Below are positions 44,065 through 54,108 of a DNA stretch of 64,000 nucleotides, in pieces. The notes beneath the pieces were generated by a model. The model was not told the origin of the DNA, did not search any database, and saw only the letters and a list, made by a program, of their open reading frames with translations. The DNA comes from Saccharopolyspora gloriosae (lineage in GTDB: Bacteria; Actinomycetota; Actinomycetes; Mycobacteriales; Pseudonocardiaceae). Where the stretch lies: the NCBI RefSeq assembly GCF_014203325.1, contig NZ_JACHIV010000001.1:5953501-6017500 (forward strand), in the 5' to 3' direction. Made by a program: the position numbers and the translations under genes. Position 1 is the stretch's first letter; each line of letters opens with the position of its first letter.

Positions 44065-44946
44065 TCAGAGCTTCCGGAGGCCACTGAGCACCCTCTCCAA
44101 GAATTCCATCGACGGTCCGTCTCCCACGACCATTCCGTTCTCGTGGATGAGGACCAAGCCGAGTCCGGCCATGTCACCGATCAACACCCGCACCACACCC
44201 AGAGGCAGCCGCAAGTGGGCCGCGACCTCGGCGACCGACCGGGCCTCCACGCAGAGCCCGCAAATGGAGCGGTGCTCCGGCGTCGCCGGGTTGCTTTGCC
44301 CCCGGCCACGCTCGCTGGTGGAGACCAGCGTCTCGATAGCAAGATCATAATCGGTCCGCGTGCGGCCCCTCGTTCGGGCATAGGGTCGCACCAACGAGCC
44401 CGTGTCCTGCATTTCCCCGTGATCCGACGGACCACCGGGGATCGCGGGCATCGATCCGGAGATCGACGGCAGCGACTGCGACACGGGCGGCAAGGACTGC
44501 GACAGGGACGGCATCGAACCCGACGGCGGGCCGCTGTCGTGGCGCCCTTGCCCGCGGGAACCGCTCCCGGCCTGCGAATCCCAGCCCCGAGAATCCCAAC
44601 CGGACGACTGCCGGCCGTGCGCGCCCGCACCGGGCGAGCTGTGGCCGTAGGGCAGGTCCAGCGGTGAACCCTGGTCCTGCGGAGCAGGGTTCGACGGTCC
44701 CGGCACGGAACCCGACGACACCGACGGCATCGAGGACGACGACATCCCGGAACCGAACAGGTCGGCTCCGGGTCCGCCGAACAGCGCACGGCTGTAGTCG
44801 GAACCGCCCGACGAACCGGGCCACGATTCCGGTTGCCCGCCGCGCGGATCGTCGACGAAGTCGTCCTGCCAGGAGTCGGCTCCGCCGCCGCGGTTGTACA
44901 TCCGGAACAGGTCGCCGTCCCAGTTCGGATCGGGACCGGAGTTCAT
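44065..44946 (-). CDS. cvnC: Conservon DUF742 protein (CvnC) with long Ser/Gly-rich N-terminus
   Basis: 293 residues. The DUF742 domain is C-terminal (about 185-293: SLVRPYARTRGRTRTDYDLA, EHRSICGLC, VAAHLRLPLGVVRVLIGDMA). The first 180 residues are low-complexity Ser/Gly/Pro/Asp, much longer than usual. ATG 44946. The winged-helix-like DUF742 domain couples the kinase-like CvnA to the GTPase. Confidence 0.9.
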   Translation of the reverse strand: MNSGPDPNWDGDLFRMYNRGGGADSWQDDFVDDPRGGQPESWPGSSGGSDYSRALFGGPGADLFGSGMSSSSMPSVSSGSVPGPSNPAPQDQGSPLDLPYGHSSPGAGAHGRQSSGWDSRGWDSQAGSGSRGQGRHDSGPPSGSMPSLSQSLPPVSQSLPSISGSMPAIPGGPSDHGEMQDTGSLVRPYARTRGRTRTDYDLAIETLVSTSERGRGQSNPATPEHRSICGLCVEARSVAEVAAHLRLPLGVVRVLIGDMAGLGLVLIHENGMVVGDGPSMEFLERVLSGLRKL

Positions 44947-44992
44947 GACGAATCCCCCTCACACGTCGCCGATTCGAACGGCACGGCGAGAA

Positions 44993-45424
44993 TCATCGCC
45001 GGACCATGCCCTGCAACTGCGCGCGCAGTTCGGGCGTGAGCTGCTTGCCGACCCGCTCCACGAGCAGGGTCATCTCGTAGGCCACCAGGCCGATGTCGGC
45101 GTTCGGAGCCGCCAACACCGCCAGGCAGGACCCGTCGCTGATGGACATGAGGAACAGGTAGCCCTGCTCCATCTCCACGACGGTCTGCGTGACGTCGCCC
45201 GCCTCGAAGCAGCGCGCTGCGCCCTGCGTGAGGCTGACGAGCCCGGAGGCGACCGCGGACAGCTGCTCGGCGCGATCCCGCGGCAGGCCCTGCGAACCTG
45301 CCAGCAGGAGGCCGTCCGCGGAGACCACGACGGAGTGCGCGACGCCGGGAACCCGGCGCACGAAATCGGTGATCAGCCAACTGAAGCTGTTCTGGCTCAT
45401 GGGTTGCTGGACGGACCCGGTCAC
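44993..45424 (-). CDS. cvnB: Conservon roadblock/LC7 protein (CvnB)
   Basis: 143 residues of the roadblock/LC7 fold (FSWLITDFVRRVPGVAHSVV, SADGLLLAGSQGL, LAVLAAPNADIGLVAYEMTL). It serves as a GTPase-interacting module. GTG 45424 overlaps the cvnA stop (GTGA). Confidence 0.9.
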   Translation of the reverse strand: MTGSVQQPMSQNSFSWLITDFVRRVPGVAHSVVVSADGLLLAGSQGLPRDRAEQLSAVASGLVSLTQGAARCFEAGDVTQTVVEMEQGYLFLMSISDGSCLAVLAAPNADIGLVAYEMTLLVERVGKQLTPELRAQLQGMVRR

Positions 45425-48400
45425 TCCTGCTCCTCGGGACGGCTCGGGGTCGAGCGGGGCGGTTCGGTCGAGACTGGTTCTGCCTTTGCGTGCCTACCAC
45501 GCCGGACGCCGCTCTGGAAGTTGGACATCCGTCCACGAACGGCATCGGCCGAACGCGGTGCGGCAGGTTTCGTCGGCATCGGAGACTGCGTTCGCGGTGC
45601 TGCGGAGCCCGGTACCAGGTTCGACTTCGGAACCCGCTTGGGCAGCCCCGCCGCGGTGGTCTCCTGGGTTTGGCGGGTTTGCGCCACCAATGCTTCGGCG
45701 GCCTGCCAGCCCACATCCGCCGAACCCCAGCCCGGATCGGGCGGCGTGGCAAGGATGTGCCCGCCGCTGTCCGAACGGCCCGGCGTCGACGTGTCCGCAC
45801 CACCGGCCGCGGGGTTCTCCCCGCCGACGGCGCTGAACCCGCTGGTCGCGTCGAGCGCATCCGAGCCGCTGATCGGCTCGGGATCGTGCTGCTCCATCGC
45901 CTCCCGACGAGCCCGGCGGCCGGTGCTCGCACCGGTGTCCGCCGTCGCGCCGGAGTCCGCCTGGGCGTCGGTGGAGGACTCGGCGGACCGAGTTCCCGAA
46001 CCGGACGAGTCCAGGCTGAGCGACCCCGCGCTGGGCGCGGTCGCTTCCGGCGTCGGCTCGTCGCTGCCCTCGCGGAACCACTGCGAGAGCACCGCCTCGT
46101 AGATCGGCAGCCGCTCCGTCGGAGCGTCGTCGCCCTCGCGGCGGGCCTGGTGCGCGTAGCCCAGCGGCGGCGGGCTCGAAGCCGCCCCCGCCGACGGCGC
46201 CGCATCGCGCGGCTCCTCCGCGGGCAGGCCGGCGTCCCAGTCGAAACCGTTCGGCGGACGCGTGATCTGCTGCGTCTTCTCGGCCTCGTACGGGCTGTGG
46301 AACAAGTCCTGCGGTTCACCCTGGACACGGCCCAGCGTGGTCGTCACGTCCTCACCCAACTGCGGCGCGTCCAATCCCGGGGGGGCTCCGCACTGGCCGT
46401 CGAAGTCCGCGTCGGCGCGGGACTCCTCGTCCGGCCACACCTCGGAGCTCTGCTCCGCGGCCGGGCGGTTCACGGCGGTGGGCGGCTCGGCGTCCGGCCG
46501 GACGGCGGCCTGCTCGGCGGTGTGCCAACGCGGCACGTCGCTCACGCCGAACGCATCGCCCGACGCGACGCGGAACGAGTAGTCGCCGGGCTCGTCGCCC
46601 GCCGGCTCGTCCTCGGCCCCGTCCTGCCACTGGACGTCCTGCTGCTCGACCTCCGGTTGACGCGCCGCCGCCGGTTCAGGGCTCTGCGGCTCGTCCTGCG
46701 GTTCGAGCGCGGGCTCCGGCTCGTCCTCCTCGGTGATCCACACCGGGGAGACGTGCGTCTTCTCGATGCCGCCGTGCCCGTTGCTGCTCACCGGCACCTG
46801 CGTGGTGCGGGAGGGCTCCGGGTCGGTGCCGGACGGCTCCACCGGCGGCAGCTGCGACGCCGAGTCCGCCGGGCGGCCGTTGGAGGCGGCCCCGCCGAAC
46901 GCGGCGGCCAGACCCAGGTGGGTGCCGGTGTCGGTCGCGTCCCGGTCGTCCGCGGAGACCCGCTGCACGTCGGGCATCGGCCGCGGACCGTCCGGGGTCA
47001 GCTGCACGACGAACTCGCCGGAGAGCCGCACGCTGGCGGTCACACCGCCTTCGAGGTCGCCGTTGTTGCGCAGGTCCACCCGGATGTCGTGGCGGCGGGC
47101 CAGCTGCCCGACCACGTACAGGCCCATCCGGCGGGACACCGCGACGTCGATCTCCGGGGGCCGGGTGAGGCGCTCGTTGATCTCGCCGAGCTCGGCGGCG
47201 TCGATGCCCACGCCGCGGTCCCGGATCTCCAGCACCAGTTCCTGCCTGCGGTAGGCGGTGCGGACGGTGACGTCGGTGTCCGGGTTGGAGAACACCGTGG
47301 CGTTCTCCAGCAGCTCCGCCACCAGGTGCACGAAGTCGTTGACCACGCGGCCCTGGATGCCCAGTTCCGGCGAGTCGGCGACCGAGACGCGGGTGTACTG
47401 CTCCACCTCGGACACGGCGGCGCCGACGACCTCGGTCAGCGGGACCGGCTGCATCATCCGCCGCGTCAGGTCGGTGCCACCGAGAATCAGGAGGTTCTCG
47501 TTGTTCCGGCGCATGCGGGTCGCCAGGTGGTCCAGCTCGAACAGGCTGGAGAGCTGGTCCGGGTCCTGCTCGTCCTGCTCCAGCCGGTCGATCAGGGACA
47601 GCTGCCGCTGCACCAGGGTCTGACTGCGGCGGGCCAGGTTCACGAACAGGTCGTTGACGTTGTTCCGCAGCAGTGCCTGCTCGGAGGCCAGGCGCAGCGC
47701 CTGCGAGTGCACCGCGTCGAACGAGCGGGCGACCTTGCCGATCTCCTCCCGGCTGTAGACCGGGATCGGCTCGATGTGCGTGAGCGAACCCGAGCCCGGA
47801 CCGGAGTCCGTCAGGATCGAACGCACCGCCTCCGGCAGCCCGCGGTCGGCCACGTCCAGCGCCGAGCGGCGCAGCGTGCGCAGCGAACCCAGCAGGGACC
47901 GCGCGATGACCAGGGCGACGGCGAGCGCCACGACCAGGGCCAGCAGCGTGGCGACGCTGATCGCGATGGTGCGCTGCTGGGCTCCGGAGGCCGCGTCGTT
48001 GGCCGCTTCCTCCAGGCGCTCGTGCAGCGTGCCGCCGACCTTGTCGATCAGGTCCACGCTGTTGTTCGCGACCGCGTCCCACTCCTGCGGGTTCAGGCCG
48101 CTGAGCGACTGCTCGGCGCTGTCGAAGGCCAGCGCGGTCTGCGACATGCTGTTCGCGCGGTCGACGTCGGCACCGGTGACGGTGTCCCGGTACAGCTGCT
48201 GCTGCGGTTCCGTGGCAACGGCGTTGAAGTCGCTGATCGCCGTCTGCAGCTGTGCCTCGGCGGCGAGCAGCTGGCGGTTCTGGTCGGTGCGGAACTGGCC
48301 CGCCCGGATCGCGTCGTTGAGCAGCGCGGCCCGGACCGAGGCCGCTTCCTGCGCGTCCGCGACGGCGTTGGTCGCCAGCGTCAGCCGCAGCAGGTTGGAG

Positions 48401-49074
48401 TCGCCGATGTTGCTGACGCTCTGCTGACCGAGGTCGAGCAGCGCGCTGATGCTCTGGCTGTAGGTGCGCAGCACGCCTTCCGGCGGGTACTGGGTCGTGT
48501 CGACCGAGTCGCGCAGGCTCTTGAGCCGACCGTCCAGGTTGCCCGCCGCGATGCGGTACGGGGCGGCGACGTCGGAGTCGTTCTGCCCGATCAGGCCTTG
48601 GAACTCGCCGAGTTCGGTGTCGACGGCGCCGCGGGCCTCCTCCATCGGGACCCGGTCACCGGACCGGCCGGCGGCGACGTGGGCGACCGCGAGGTCGCGT
48701 TCGCGCTGCAAGGCGTGCGTCAGGTCGTCGGCGGCCTTCTCCAGGTGCACCTGCTGGTGCGTCCGTTCGAGCAGACGGGCTTCCCTGAACCCGTCGTAGA
48801 TGTGCAGGCCGCCGAAGACGACCGCACTGATCAGTGGGATGAGCAGGACCGCTAACAGCTTGGTGCGCAGTCGCCAGTTACTCAGTCGCCAGTCGCCGGG
48901 ACCACTGTCCTGACCGGACCGCGGATGCGCGGAACCCAGGTCCAGCGAAGCACTTTGACTATCGGTGCCGAGCAACTGACCTTCGGTGCCGAGCGCCTCG
49001 CCCATGTGGTGGATACCGGCGTCCGCCTGCTCCGTGCGGCTCAGGCGCTCGCGACCTGTGTCTCCTCGGGCCAC
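45421..49074 (-). CDS. cvnA: Conservon sensor with NIT domain and histidine-kinase-like ATPase (CvnA)
   Basis: 1217 residues. A short cytosolic start, one membrane helix (about 70-90), a nitrate/nitrite-sensing NIT-type extracellular domain, a second helix (about 370-395), a HAMP-like linker, then a GHKL ATPase domain (N box LVAELLENATVFSNP; G box RDRGVGI). There is no recognisable phospho-accepting His dimerisation motif, as is typical of CvnA. The C-terminal roughly 500 residues are acidic, Pro/Glu-rich and disordered. GTG 49074 is chosen for AGAGGAAG upstream; GTG 49119 and ATG 49005 are alternatives. Confidence 0.85.
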   Translation of the reverse strand: MARGDTGRERLSRTEQADAGIHHMGEALGTEGQLLGTDSQSASLDLGSAHPRSGQDSGPGDWRLSNWRLRTKLLAVLLIPLISAVVFGGLHIYDGFREARLLERTHQQVHLEKAADDLTHALQRERDLAVAHVAAGRSGDRVPMEEARGAVDTELGEFQGLIGQNDSDVAAPYRIAAGNLDGRLKSLRDSVDTTQYPPEGVLRTYSQSISALLDLGQQSVSNIGDSNLLRLTLATNAVADAQEAASVRAALLNDAIRAGQFRTDQNRQLLAAEAQLQTAISDFNAVATEPQQQLYRDTVTGADVDRANSMSQTALAFDSAEQSLSGLNPQEWDAVANNSVDLIDKVGGTLHERLEEAANDAASGAQQRTIAISVATLLALVVALAVALVIARSLLGSLRTLRRSALDVADRGLPEAVRSILTDSGPGSGSLTHIEPIPVYSREEIGKVARSFDAVHSQALRLASEQALLRNNVNDLFVNLARRSQTLVQRQLSLIDRLEQDEQDPDQLSSLFELDHLATRMRRNNENLLILGGTDLTRRMMQPVPLTEVVGAAVSEVEQYTRVSVADSPELGIQGRVVNDFVHLVAELLENATVFSNPDTDVTVRTAYRRQELVLEIRDRGVGIDAAELGEINERLTRPPEIDVAVSRRMGLYVVGQLARRHDIRVDLRNNGDLEGGVTASVRLSGEFVVQLTPDGPRPMPDVQRVSADDRDATDTGTHLGLAAAFGGAASNGRPADSASQLPPVEPSGTDPEPSRTTQVPVSSNGHGGIEKTHVSPVWITEEDEPEPALEPQDEPQSPEPAAARQPEVEQQDVQWQDGAEDEPAGDEPGDYSFRVASGDAFGVSDVPRWHTAEQAAVRPDAEPPTAVNRPAAEQSSEVWPDEESRADADFDGQCGAPPGLDAPQLGEDVTTTLGRVQGEPQDLFHSPYEAEKTQQITRPPNGFDWDAGLPAEEPRDAAPSAGAASSPPPLGYAHQARREGDDAPTERLPIYEAVLSQWFREGSDEPTPEATAPSAGSLSLDSSGSGTRSAESSTDAQADSGATADTGASTGRRARREAMEQHDPEPISGSDALDATSGFSAVGGENPAAGGADTSTPGRSDSGGHILATPPDPGWGSADVGWQAAEALVAQTRQTQETTAAGLPKRVPKSNLVPGSAAPRTQSPMPTKPAAPRSADAVRGRMSNFQSGVRRGRHAKAEPVSTEPPRSTPSRPEEQE

Positions 49075-49760
49075 TCCAGGCTTCCTCTTCCGACAGCAGC
49101 GGAGGCTCGCACCGCTCACGAAAAATCTACACTTGCACCGCGCTCAGGATCGAACCTGCAGCTCAGCAGGCCGAATCTCGCCACGGAAGGCGGACCGGCA
49201 CCCGTTGTGACGGTACCGGGACGCCCAGCGTTCCAGCGCAGCACAGGGTACTTGCGACGACCGTCGACGGGGAAGTGGGTAAGGACACGGAAGGTAACGT
49301 ACCCGGGCGCTGCCTTCACTCCAAAGAGGAGCATCGGCAGTCTTGACCTAGCCCATCACTCACCGTGTCCGTCGCGCGTTCCGGATATCCGAAACGCCCG
49401 ACCTACCACCCGTTCGGGCTATCACCTAGGCTCACGACCGGCTCTGCGGCTCCGCGAGTCCCGGTCGATCGACGACCGCCGTACTACAAGCACTGAGAGC
49501 ACCTTAGAGCCGAGCTCATCGACACCGTCGCCTGGGTGATCATCATCCGTTCGACCAGCGACGACAGTGCCGCCGTGGGCCGTTCGCAGCACGTGGTACG
49601 CCCACCTGCCGACCGGCGCCCGGACCCGCTCGGCCCGAGCCCGCGACACCGGGACATCCACGCCGTTCAGCGAGGAGAGACAGTCAGGATGCGCACCGCC
49701 TCCGGCAGCGAGACCCGCCCCCGCCGCGATCCCTGCGCACCGCCGGAAAGGAGCTGACCG
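49075..49760. other. Long intergenic region upstream of cvnA and the ABC operon
   Basis: Divergent control region of about 690 bp with no credible full gene. It must contain the cvnA promoter and that of the transporter operon. A short frame at 49689-49757 is described separately. No repeat-element copy lies here. Confidence 0.6.
49689..49757 (+). CDS. Possible 22-residue leader peptide
   Basis: MRTASGSETRPRRDPCAPPE plus two residues, with AGGAGAG upstream of ATG 49689. Its TGA ends 3 bp before the permease GTG, so it might be a coupled leader. Only one Cys is present, so it does not fit the poly-cysteine attenuators of sulfur operons. Confidence 0.3.
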   Translation: MRTASGSETRPRRDPCAPPERS

Positions 49761-50528
49761 GTGGCCCGACTCGCTCGCGGCCTGGCCGGACTGGCCGGCC
49801 TGCTGGTGCTCTGGGAGCTCTGCTGCGCGCTCGGCGTGCTCGACGCCCGCTTCATCCCGCCGCCCTCCACGGTGGGACCGCGCATCGTCGAACTGCTCGG
49901 CACCGACGCGGAGTTCGCGCTGGACACCATCGCGACCATCCTGACCTTCCTCATCGCGCTCGGGCTCGCCGCGCTGATCGCGATCCCGCTGGGCCTGCTG
50001 CTGGGCAGCGTCCGCCCCGCCCGGGTCGCGGGCCTCACCGTCGTCGAGTTCCTGCGCCCGCTGCCCGCGGTGGCGCTGCTGCCGCTGTTCATGCTGCTGC
50101 TCGGCTCCGGCCCCGAGACCAAGATCGTGCTCGCCACCTACGCCGCGCTGTGGCCGATCCTGTTCAACACCATGTACGCGCTGGACGAGATGGACCCGCT
50201 CTACACCGACATCGCGCGGTCCTTCGGCTTCGGCAAGGTGCGCACCATGTTCACCGTGGCGCTGCCGCACGCGGCGCCGTTCATCGCCACCGGCATCCGC
50301 ATCTCGGCCTCGATCGCGCTGGTCGTCGTGGTCGTCGTGGAGCTCATCGCGGGCGGGGCCCGCGGCGTGGGCACCTTCATCCTCGAAGCGAGCAGCGGCG
50401 GCGGGCAGATGGACCTGGTGCTCGCGGGCACGGTCATCGTCGGCGCCATCGGATACCTGATCAACTCCGGGCTGCAGCAGGCGCAACGCCGGCTGTTCGG
50501 CTGGACCGAGAGCCGGGAGGAACTGTGA
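49761..50528 (+). CDS. ABC transporter permease 1 (SsuC/TauC type)
   Basis: 255 residues with about six membrane helices and the coupling loop YTDIARSFGFGKVRTMFTVALPHAAPFIATG. It belongs to the nitrate/sulfonate/taurine permease group. GTG 49761 has AAGGAG upstream. The downstream permease gene overlaps its stop (GTGA). Confidence 0.9.
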   Translation: MARLARGLAGLAGLLVLWELCCALGVLDARFIPPPSTVGPRIVELLGTDAEFALDTIATILTFLIALGLAALIAIPLGLLLGSVRPARVAGLTVVEFLRPLPAVALLPLFMLLLGSGPETKIVLATYAALWPILFNTMYALDEMDPLYTDIARSFGFGKVRTMFTVALPHAAPFIATGIRISASIALVVVVVVELIAGGARGVGTFILEASSGGGQMDLVLAGTVIVGAIGYLINSGLQQAQRRLFGWTESREEL

Positions 50529-51328
50529 CGCTACTCCGGAACTTCCTGGGCAAGTGGGGTCTGCTGCTGATCGCGGTGGTGCTCTGGGAGCTCGCCACCC
50601 GCGCCGCGGGCAACGTCTACTTCCTGCCGCCGACGGAGATCGTGGCGCACGCCTGGGAGATCTGGCTGACCGGGCCCGCCTCGCAGCTGTGGCTGACCGA
50701 CGCCGTCTTCCGCGACGTGCTGCCCAGCCTGGGCAGGCTGTTCGGCGGCTGGCTGATCTCCGGCGTGATCGGCGTGGTCGTCGGCATCGCGCTCGGCCGC
50801 TCCCGCACGGCCACCGAGTACGTCGGGCCGCTGCTGGACTTCTGCCGCTCGCTGCCGACCCCGGCGCTGGTGCCGCTGTTCCTCGTGCTGTTCAGCCTGG
50901 GCACGCCGATGCAGCTGGCGACGATCATCTTCGGCACCGTGTTCACCGTCGTGCTCAACACCGCCGACGGCGCGGCCTCGGTGGACGCCGTCAAGCAGCA
51001 CACCGCCGCGGCGTTCCGCATCGGGCGCTGGCAGTGGTGGACGCGGATCGTGCTGCCCGCCGCCGCACCCAAGATCTTCGCTGGGCTGCGGGTCAGCCTC
51101 TCGCAGGCGCTGATCCTGATGGTGGTGTCCGAGATGGTCGGCGCCAGCTCCGGCCTCGGCTTCCAGCTGATCTACGCGCAGCAGCAGTTCGAGTTCCCCG
51201 ACCTGTGGGCCGGGATCGTGCTGCTGGCGCTGCTGGGCTACCTGCTCAACACCGGCCTGCTCGCGGTGCAGCGGCGCGCGCTGAGCTGGCAGCAAGTCTC
51301 CGACCAGCCCGCTCAAGCGAAAGGATGA
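50525..51328 (+). CDS. ABC transporter permease 2 (SsuC/TauC type)
   Basis: 267 residues, about six helices, with coupling loop HTAAAFRIGRWQWWTRIVLP. Diverged from permease 1, which suggests a heterodimeric channel. GTG 50525 overlaps the first permease stop; its own stop overlaps the ATPase start (ATGA). Confidence 0.9.
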   Translation: MTLLRNFLGKWGLLLIAVVLWELATRAAGNVYFLPPTEIVAHAWEIWLTGPASQLWLTDAVFRDVLPSLGRLFGGWLISGVIGVVVGIALGRSRTATEYVGPLLDFCRSLPTPALVPLFLVLFSLGTPMQLATIIFGTVFTVVLNTADGAASVDAVKQHTAAAFRIGRWQWWTRIVLPAAAPKIFAGLRVSLSQALILMVVSEMVGASSGLGFQLIYAQQQFEFPDLWAGIVLLALLGYLLNTGLLAVQRRALSWQQVSDQPAQAKG

Positions 51329-52137
51329 CCGTGAGCACCATGCTGGAAGTGACCGGGCTCGGGCACACCTACCCCGGGAAGCAGCGGCACGTCGCCATCG
51401 AGGAGCTGGGCTTCGCGGTGCGCACCGGCGAGCTCACCTGCATCGTCGGCCCGTCCGGCTGCGGCAAGTCGACGCTGCTGCGCATCATCGGCGGACTGCA
51501 GCGCCCGACTTCGGGCAGCATCGCGCTGCGCGGCACCGAGATCGACGGCGTGCCCGAGGACCTCGCCGTGGTGTTCCAGGACTACAGCCGCTCGCTGTTC
51601 CCCTGGATGACGGTGCGCGGCAACGTGGAGTTCCCGCTGCGCACGCGCTCGGTGAACCGCCGGGAACGCGCCGAGGAGGCGCTGGCCTGGGTCGGGCTCT
51701 CGGACGCGGCGAAGAAGTACCCGTGGCAGCTCTCCGGCGGCATGCAGCAGCGCGTCGCCATCGCCCGCGCGCTGGCCACCCGGCCGGCGCTGCTGCTGAT
51801 GGACGAGCCGTTCGCGTCCGTCGACGCGCAGACCCGGTTCGAGCTGGAGGACCTGCTGCTGTCGGTGCGCCGGGAGTACGGCAGCACGATCCTGCTGGTC
51901 ACCCACGACATCGACGAGAGCATCTACCTGGGCGACCGGGTGCTGGTGCTGTCCAAGTCGCCCGCGACGGTGGTGGCGGAGCTGGACGTGCCGCTGGGCT
52001 CGCAGCGGGACCAGATCGGCACCCGCGCCTCGGCGGAGTTCGTGCGGCTGCGCAGCCACGTGGCGCGGCTGCTGCACTCGCCCGCGGCGACCGCCGACCC
52101 GCGCGCGGCGGTCTCCGGCGGCGCCACCGCGGAGTGA
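51325..52137 (+). CDS. ABC transporter ATPase (SsuB/TauB type)
   Basis: 270 residues. Walker A GPSGCGKST, Q-loop VFQDYSRSLFPW, signature LSGGMQQRVAIARAL, Walker B LLMDEPFASVD and the H-loop VTHDIDE are intact. The QDYSRSLFPW variant is typical of the nitrate/sulfonate/taurine subfamily. ATG 51325. Solute likely an organic anion, unproven. Confidence 0.9.
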   Translation: MTVSTMLEVTGLGHTYPGKQRHVAIEELGFAVRTGELTCIVGPSGCGKSTLLRIIGGLQRPTSGSIALRGTEIDGVPEDLAVVFQDYSRSLFPWMTVRGNVEFPLRTRSVNRRERAEEALAWVGLSDAAKKYPWQLSGGMQQRVAIARALATRPALLLMDEPFASVDAQTRFELEDLLLSVRREYGSTILLVTHDIDESIYLGDRVLVLSKSPATVVAELDVPLGSQRDQIGTRASAEFVRLRSHVARLLHSPAATADPRAAVSGGATAE

Positions 52138-52407
52138 TCCCGGCCACCTGACGACGCGACACCCGCCGCCCGCCCCTCGGCGCGCGGCGGGCACATCGCT
52201 TCGGAACGTGATCGCCGAGTCCGGTGAATTCTGGTCCCGGACGCCATTCACGGCCCCGAATCCGAGTACTTACTCGGAAGTAGTGATCACTCTCCGAATA
52301 CGGGCTCCGGGTGAATCATGAAAAGACTGGGGAAAATCCCAGAATTGCCGTCCGCACCCGGAGCTCGGATTGTTCGCGAGGGATTCCCCCCGAATTCGGG
52401 AATTCGA

Positions 52408-54003
52408 TCAGTACAGTTTCCGGCCGCTCGGCGCGACCGGGACGTGCAGCACCGTCGGCCCCGGTTCGGCCAGCGCCGCGCGCAGCTCACGGTCCAGCTC
52501 CGCCAGGTCCTCCACCCGGCGCGCCGAGCAGCCCAGCCCGCGCGCGACCGCGACGAAGTCGATGCCGCCGAGCGCGACACCGGGCATCTTGCCGTCGGAG
52601 CCGACCTCGCCGAGCACCCGCACCGCCGCGTACTCCTCGTTGTCCAGCACCAGCATCGTCAGCGACGCGTGCTCCTTGGCGGCCGTCCACAGCGCCTGGA
52701 TGCCGTACATGCTGGCGCCGTCACCGATGATGCCCAGCACCGGACGGGACGGGGCGGCCAGCGCCGACCCGACCAGCGCGGAGATCCCGTAGCCCAGCGA
52801 ACCGCTGGCCCCGGCGTGGAAGTCCTGGTCGGGCGAGTGGAACGGCAGGTGCCGCTGGATCGTCTGCTTGTGCGTCGGCGCCTCGGTGACCACCACGGCG
52901 TCCGCGGGCAGCAGCTCGTGCACCAGGCTGATCACGTGATCGGCCTGCGGCGGGTTGGTCAGCTCCGGCAGTTCCGGGCGCTCCCAGGCCGTGGCGGCGG
53001 GCCGATCGGACGGCGCGACCTCGCCCAGCAGCTGCCGCAGCGCCGGGGCGAGCCCCGCGTGCACGCCCCGCAGGTGCTGGGTGCGGGCCAGGATCTCCGG
53101 GTCGTCGCTGATCACGTAGCCCTGCGGCCTGCGGTGCTCCGGTTCGCCGCGGTAGACGTGGTAGGTGAACGCGGGCGCCCCGAACACCGCGACCAGGTCG
53201 TGGTCGCGCAGCGCGGCGGCCACCGCCGGTTCCGCGGGCTGCAGGAACCCGGCGAACTGCGGGTGCGTCTCCGGGAACGAGGAGCGCGAGACCATCGGCG
53301 AGATCCACACCGCGGCGCCGGTGCGCTCGGCCAGCTCCACCAGGTCGGCGACGGCGCCCGCCTCGATGACGGCGGGCCCCACGACGAAGGCGGGGCGCTC
53401 GCAGTCGCGCAGCGCGGTGGCGAGCTCGGTGATCACCGCCGGGTCCGCCGCGGGCGCGGCGACGGGGTGCGGGGCCGTGACGGGCTCACCCGGCTGGTCC
53501 CAGTCGTCGGCAGGCACGGACAGGAAGACCGGGCCGCGCGGACCTTGCATCGCCAGTTGGTACGCCCTGATCAGCGCCAGCGGAACGTCGGCGGCGCGGG
53601 CGGGCTCCAGCGACCACTTCACGTACGGCTTGGGGAACTGCGCGGCTTCGGTCGCGCCGAGGAAGGGGTCGTGCGGCAGCAACCTGCGGTCCTGCTGGCC
53701 GGCCAGCACGATCATCGGCGTGCGGTTGCGGTAGGCGCCGAACACCGCTCCGAGCGCGTGCCCGACCCCGCCGGCGGAGTGCAGGTTGACCAGCACCGCG
53801 TTGCCCGTCTGCTGGGCGTACCCGTCGGCCATCGAGGTCACGACGGACTCCTGCAGCCCGAGCACGTAGCGGAAGTCGTCCGGCCACTGGTCCAGGAACG
53901 GCACCTCGGTCGTGCCGGGGTTGCCGAAGACGGTCGTCAACCCGAGATCGCGCATAAGGCCGCGCGTGACGTCGCGCACGGTCGGCCCACCTGAAGCCTC
54001 CAT
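52408..54003 (-). CDS. mdlC: Benzoylformate decarboxylase-like ThDP enzyme, copy 1
   Basis: 531 residues. Compared with the Pseudomonas enzyme from memory: Glu of LQES (E52) for cofactor activation, NLHSAGG (H75, the H70 equivalent), AFTYHVY (H281 equivalent) and the ThDP motif GDGASMYG are all present. The catalytic Ser26 of GNPGS is Thr here (T31 in GNPGTTEVPFL). It would decarboxylate a 2-keto acid; aryl specificity is uncertain. ATG 54003 has AGGAG upstream. It is divergent from binding protein 1. The copy at 56666-58255 is a clear paralogue. Confidence 0.8.
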   Translation of the reverse strand: MEASGGPTVRDVTRGLMRDLGLTTVFGNPGTTEVPFLDQWPDDFRYVLGLQESVVTSMADGYAQQTGNAVLVNLHSAGGVGHALGAVFGAYRNRTPMIVLAGQQDRRLLPHDPFLGATEAAQFPKPYVKWSLEPARAADVPLALIRAYQLAMQGPRGPVFLSVPADDWDQPGEPVTAPHPVAAPAADPAVITELATALRDCERPAFVVGPAVIEAGAVADLVELAERTGAAVWISPMVSRSSFPETHPQFAGFLQPAEPAVAAALRDHDLVAVFGAPAFTYHVYRGEPEHRRPQGYVISDDPEILARTQHLRGVHAGLAPALRQLLGEVAPSDRPAATAWERPELPELTNPPQADHVISLVHELLPADAVVVTEAPTHKQTIQRHLPFHSPDQDFHAGASGSLGYGISALVGSALAAPSRPVLGIIGDGASMYGIQALWTAAKEHASLTMLVLDNEEYAAVRVLGEVGSDGKMPGVALGGIDFVAVARGLGCSARRVEDLAELDRELRAALAEPGPTVLHVPVAPSGRKLY

Positions 54004-54098
54004 CAGCATTCTCCTCAGCAGCGGCCGCACATTCACATATTTCCCTCAATGCGAGAAAAAAGCGTCGCCGACCGACATCGTGCTACACCGAGCCCCAA

Positions 54099-54108
54099 TG
54101 TAATTACA
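54099..54108. promoter_or_regulatory. TGTAATTACA palindrome in the divergent mdlC/SBP region
   Basis: A 10-bp perfect palindrome in the otherwise GC-rich space between the decarboxylase (minus) and the binding-protein gene (plus). It fits the size of a regulator half-site pair. No regulator gene is adjacent. Confidence 0.35.

Noticed and set aside
49140-49200. tRNA-like T-arm GGTTCGATCC on the minus strand
   Set aside because: The stem is only four pairs with a 6-nt loop and no acceptor, D or anticodon arms can be drawn.
49689-49757. Poly-cysteine leader typical of sulfur-regulated operons
   Set aside because: The peptide has a single Cys, and no attenuator hairpin pair was found.
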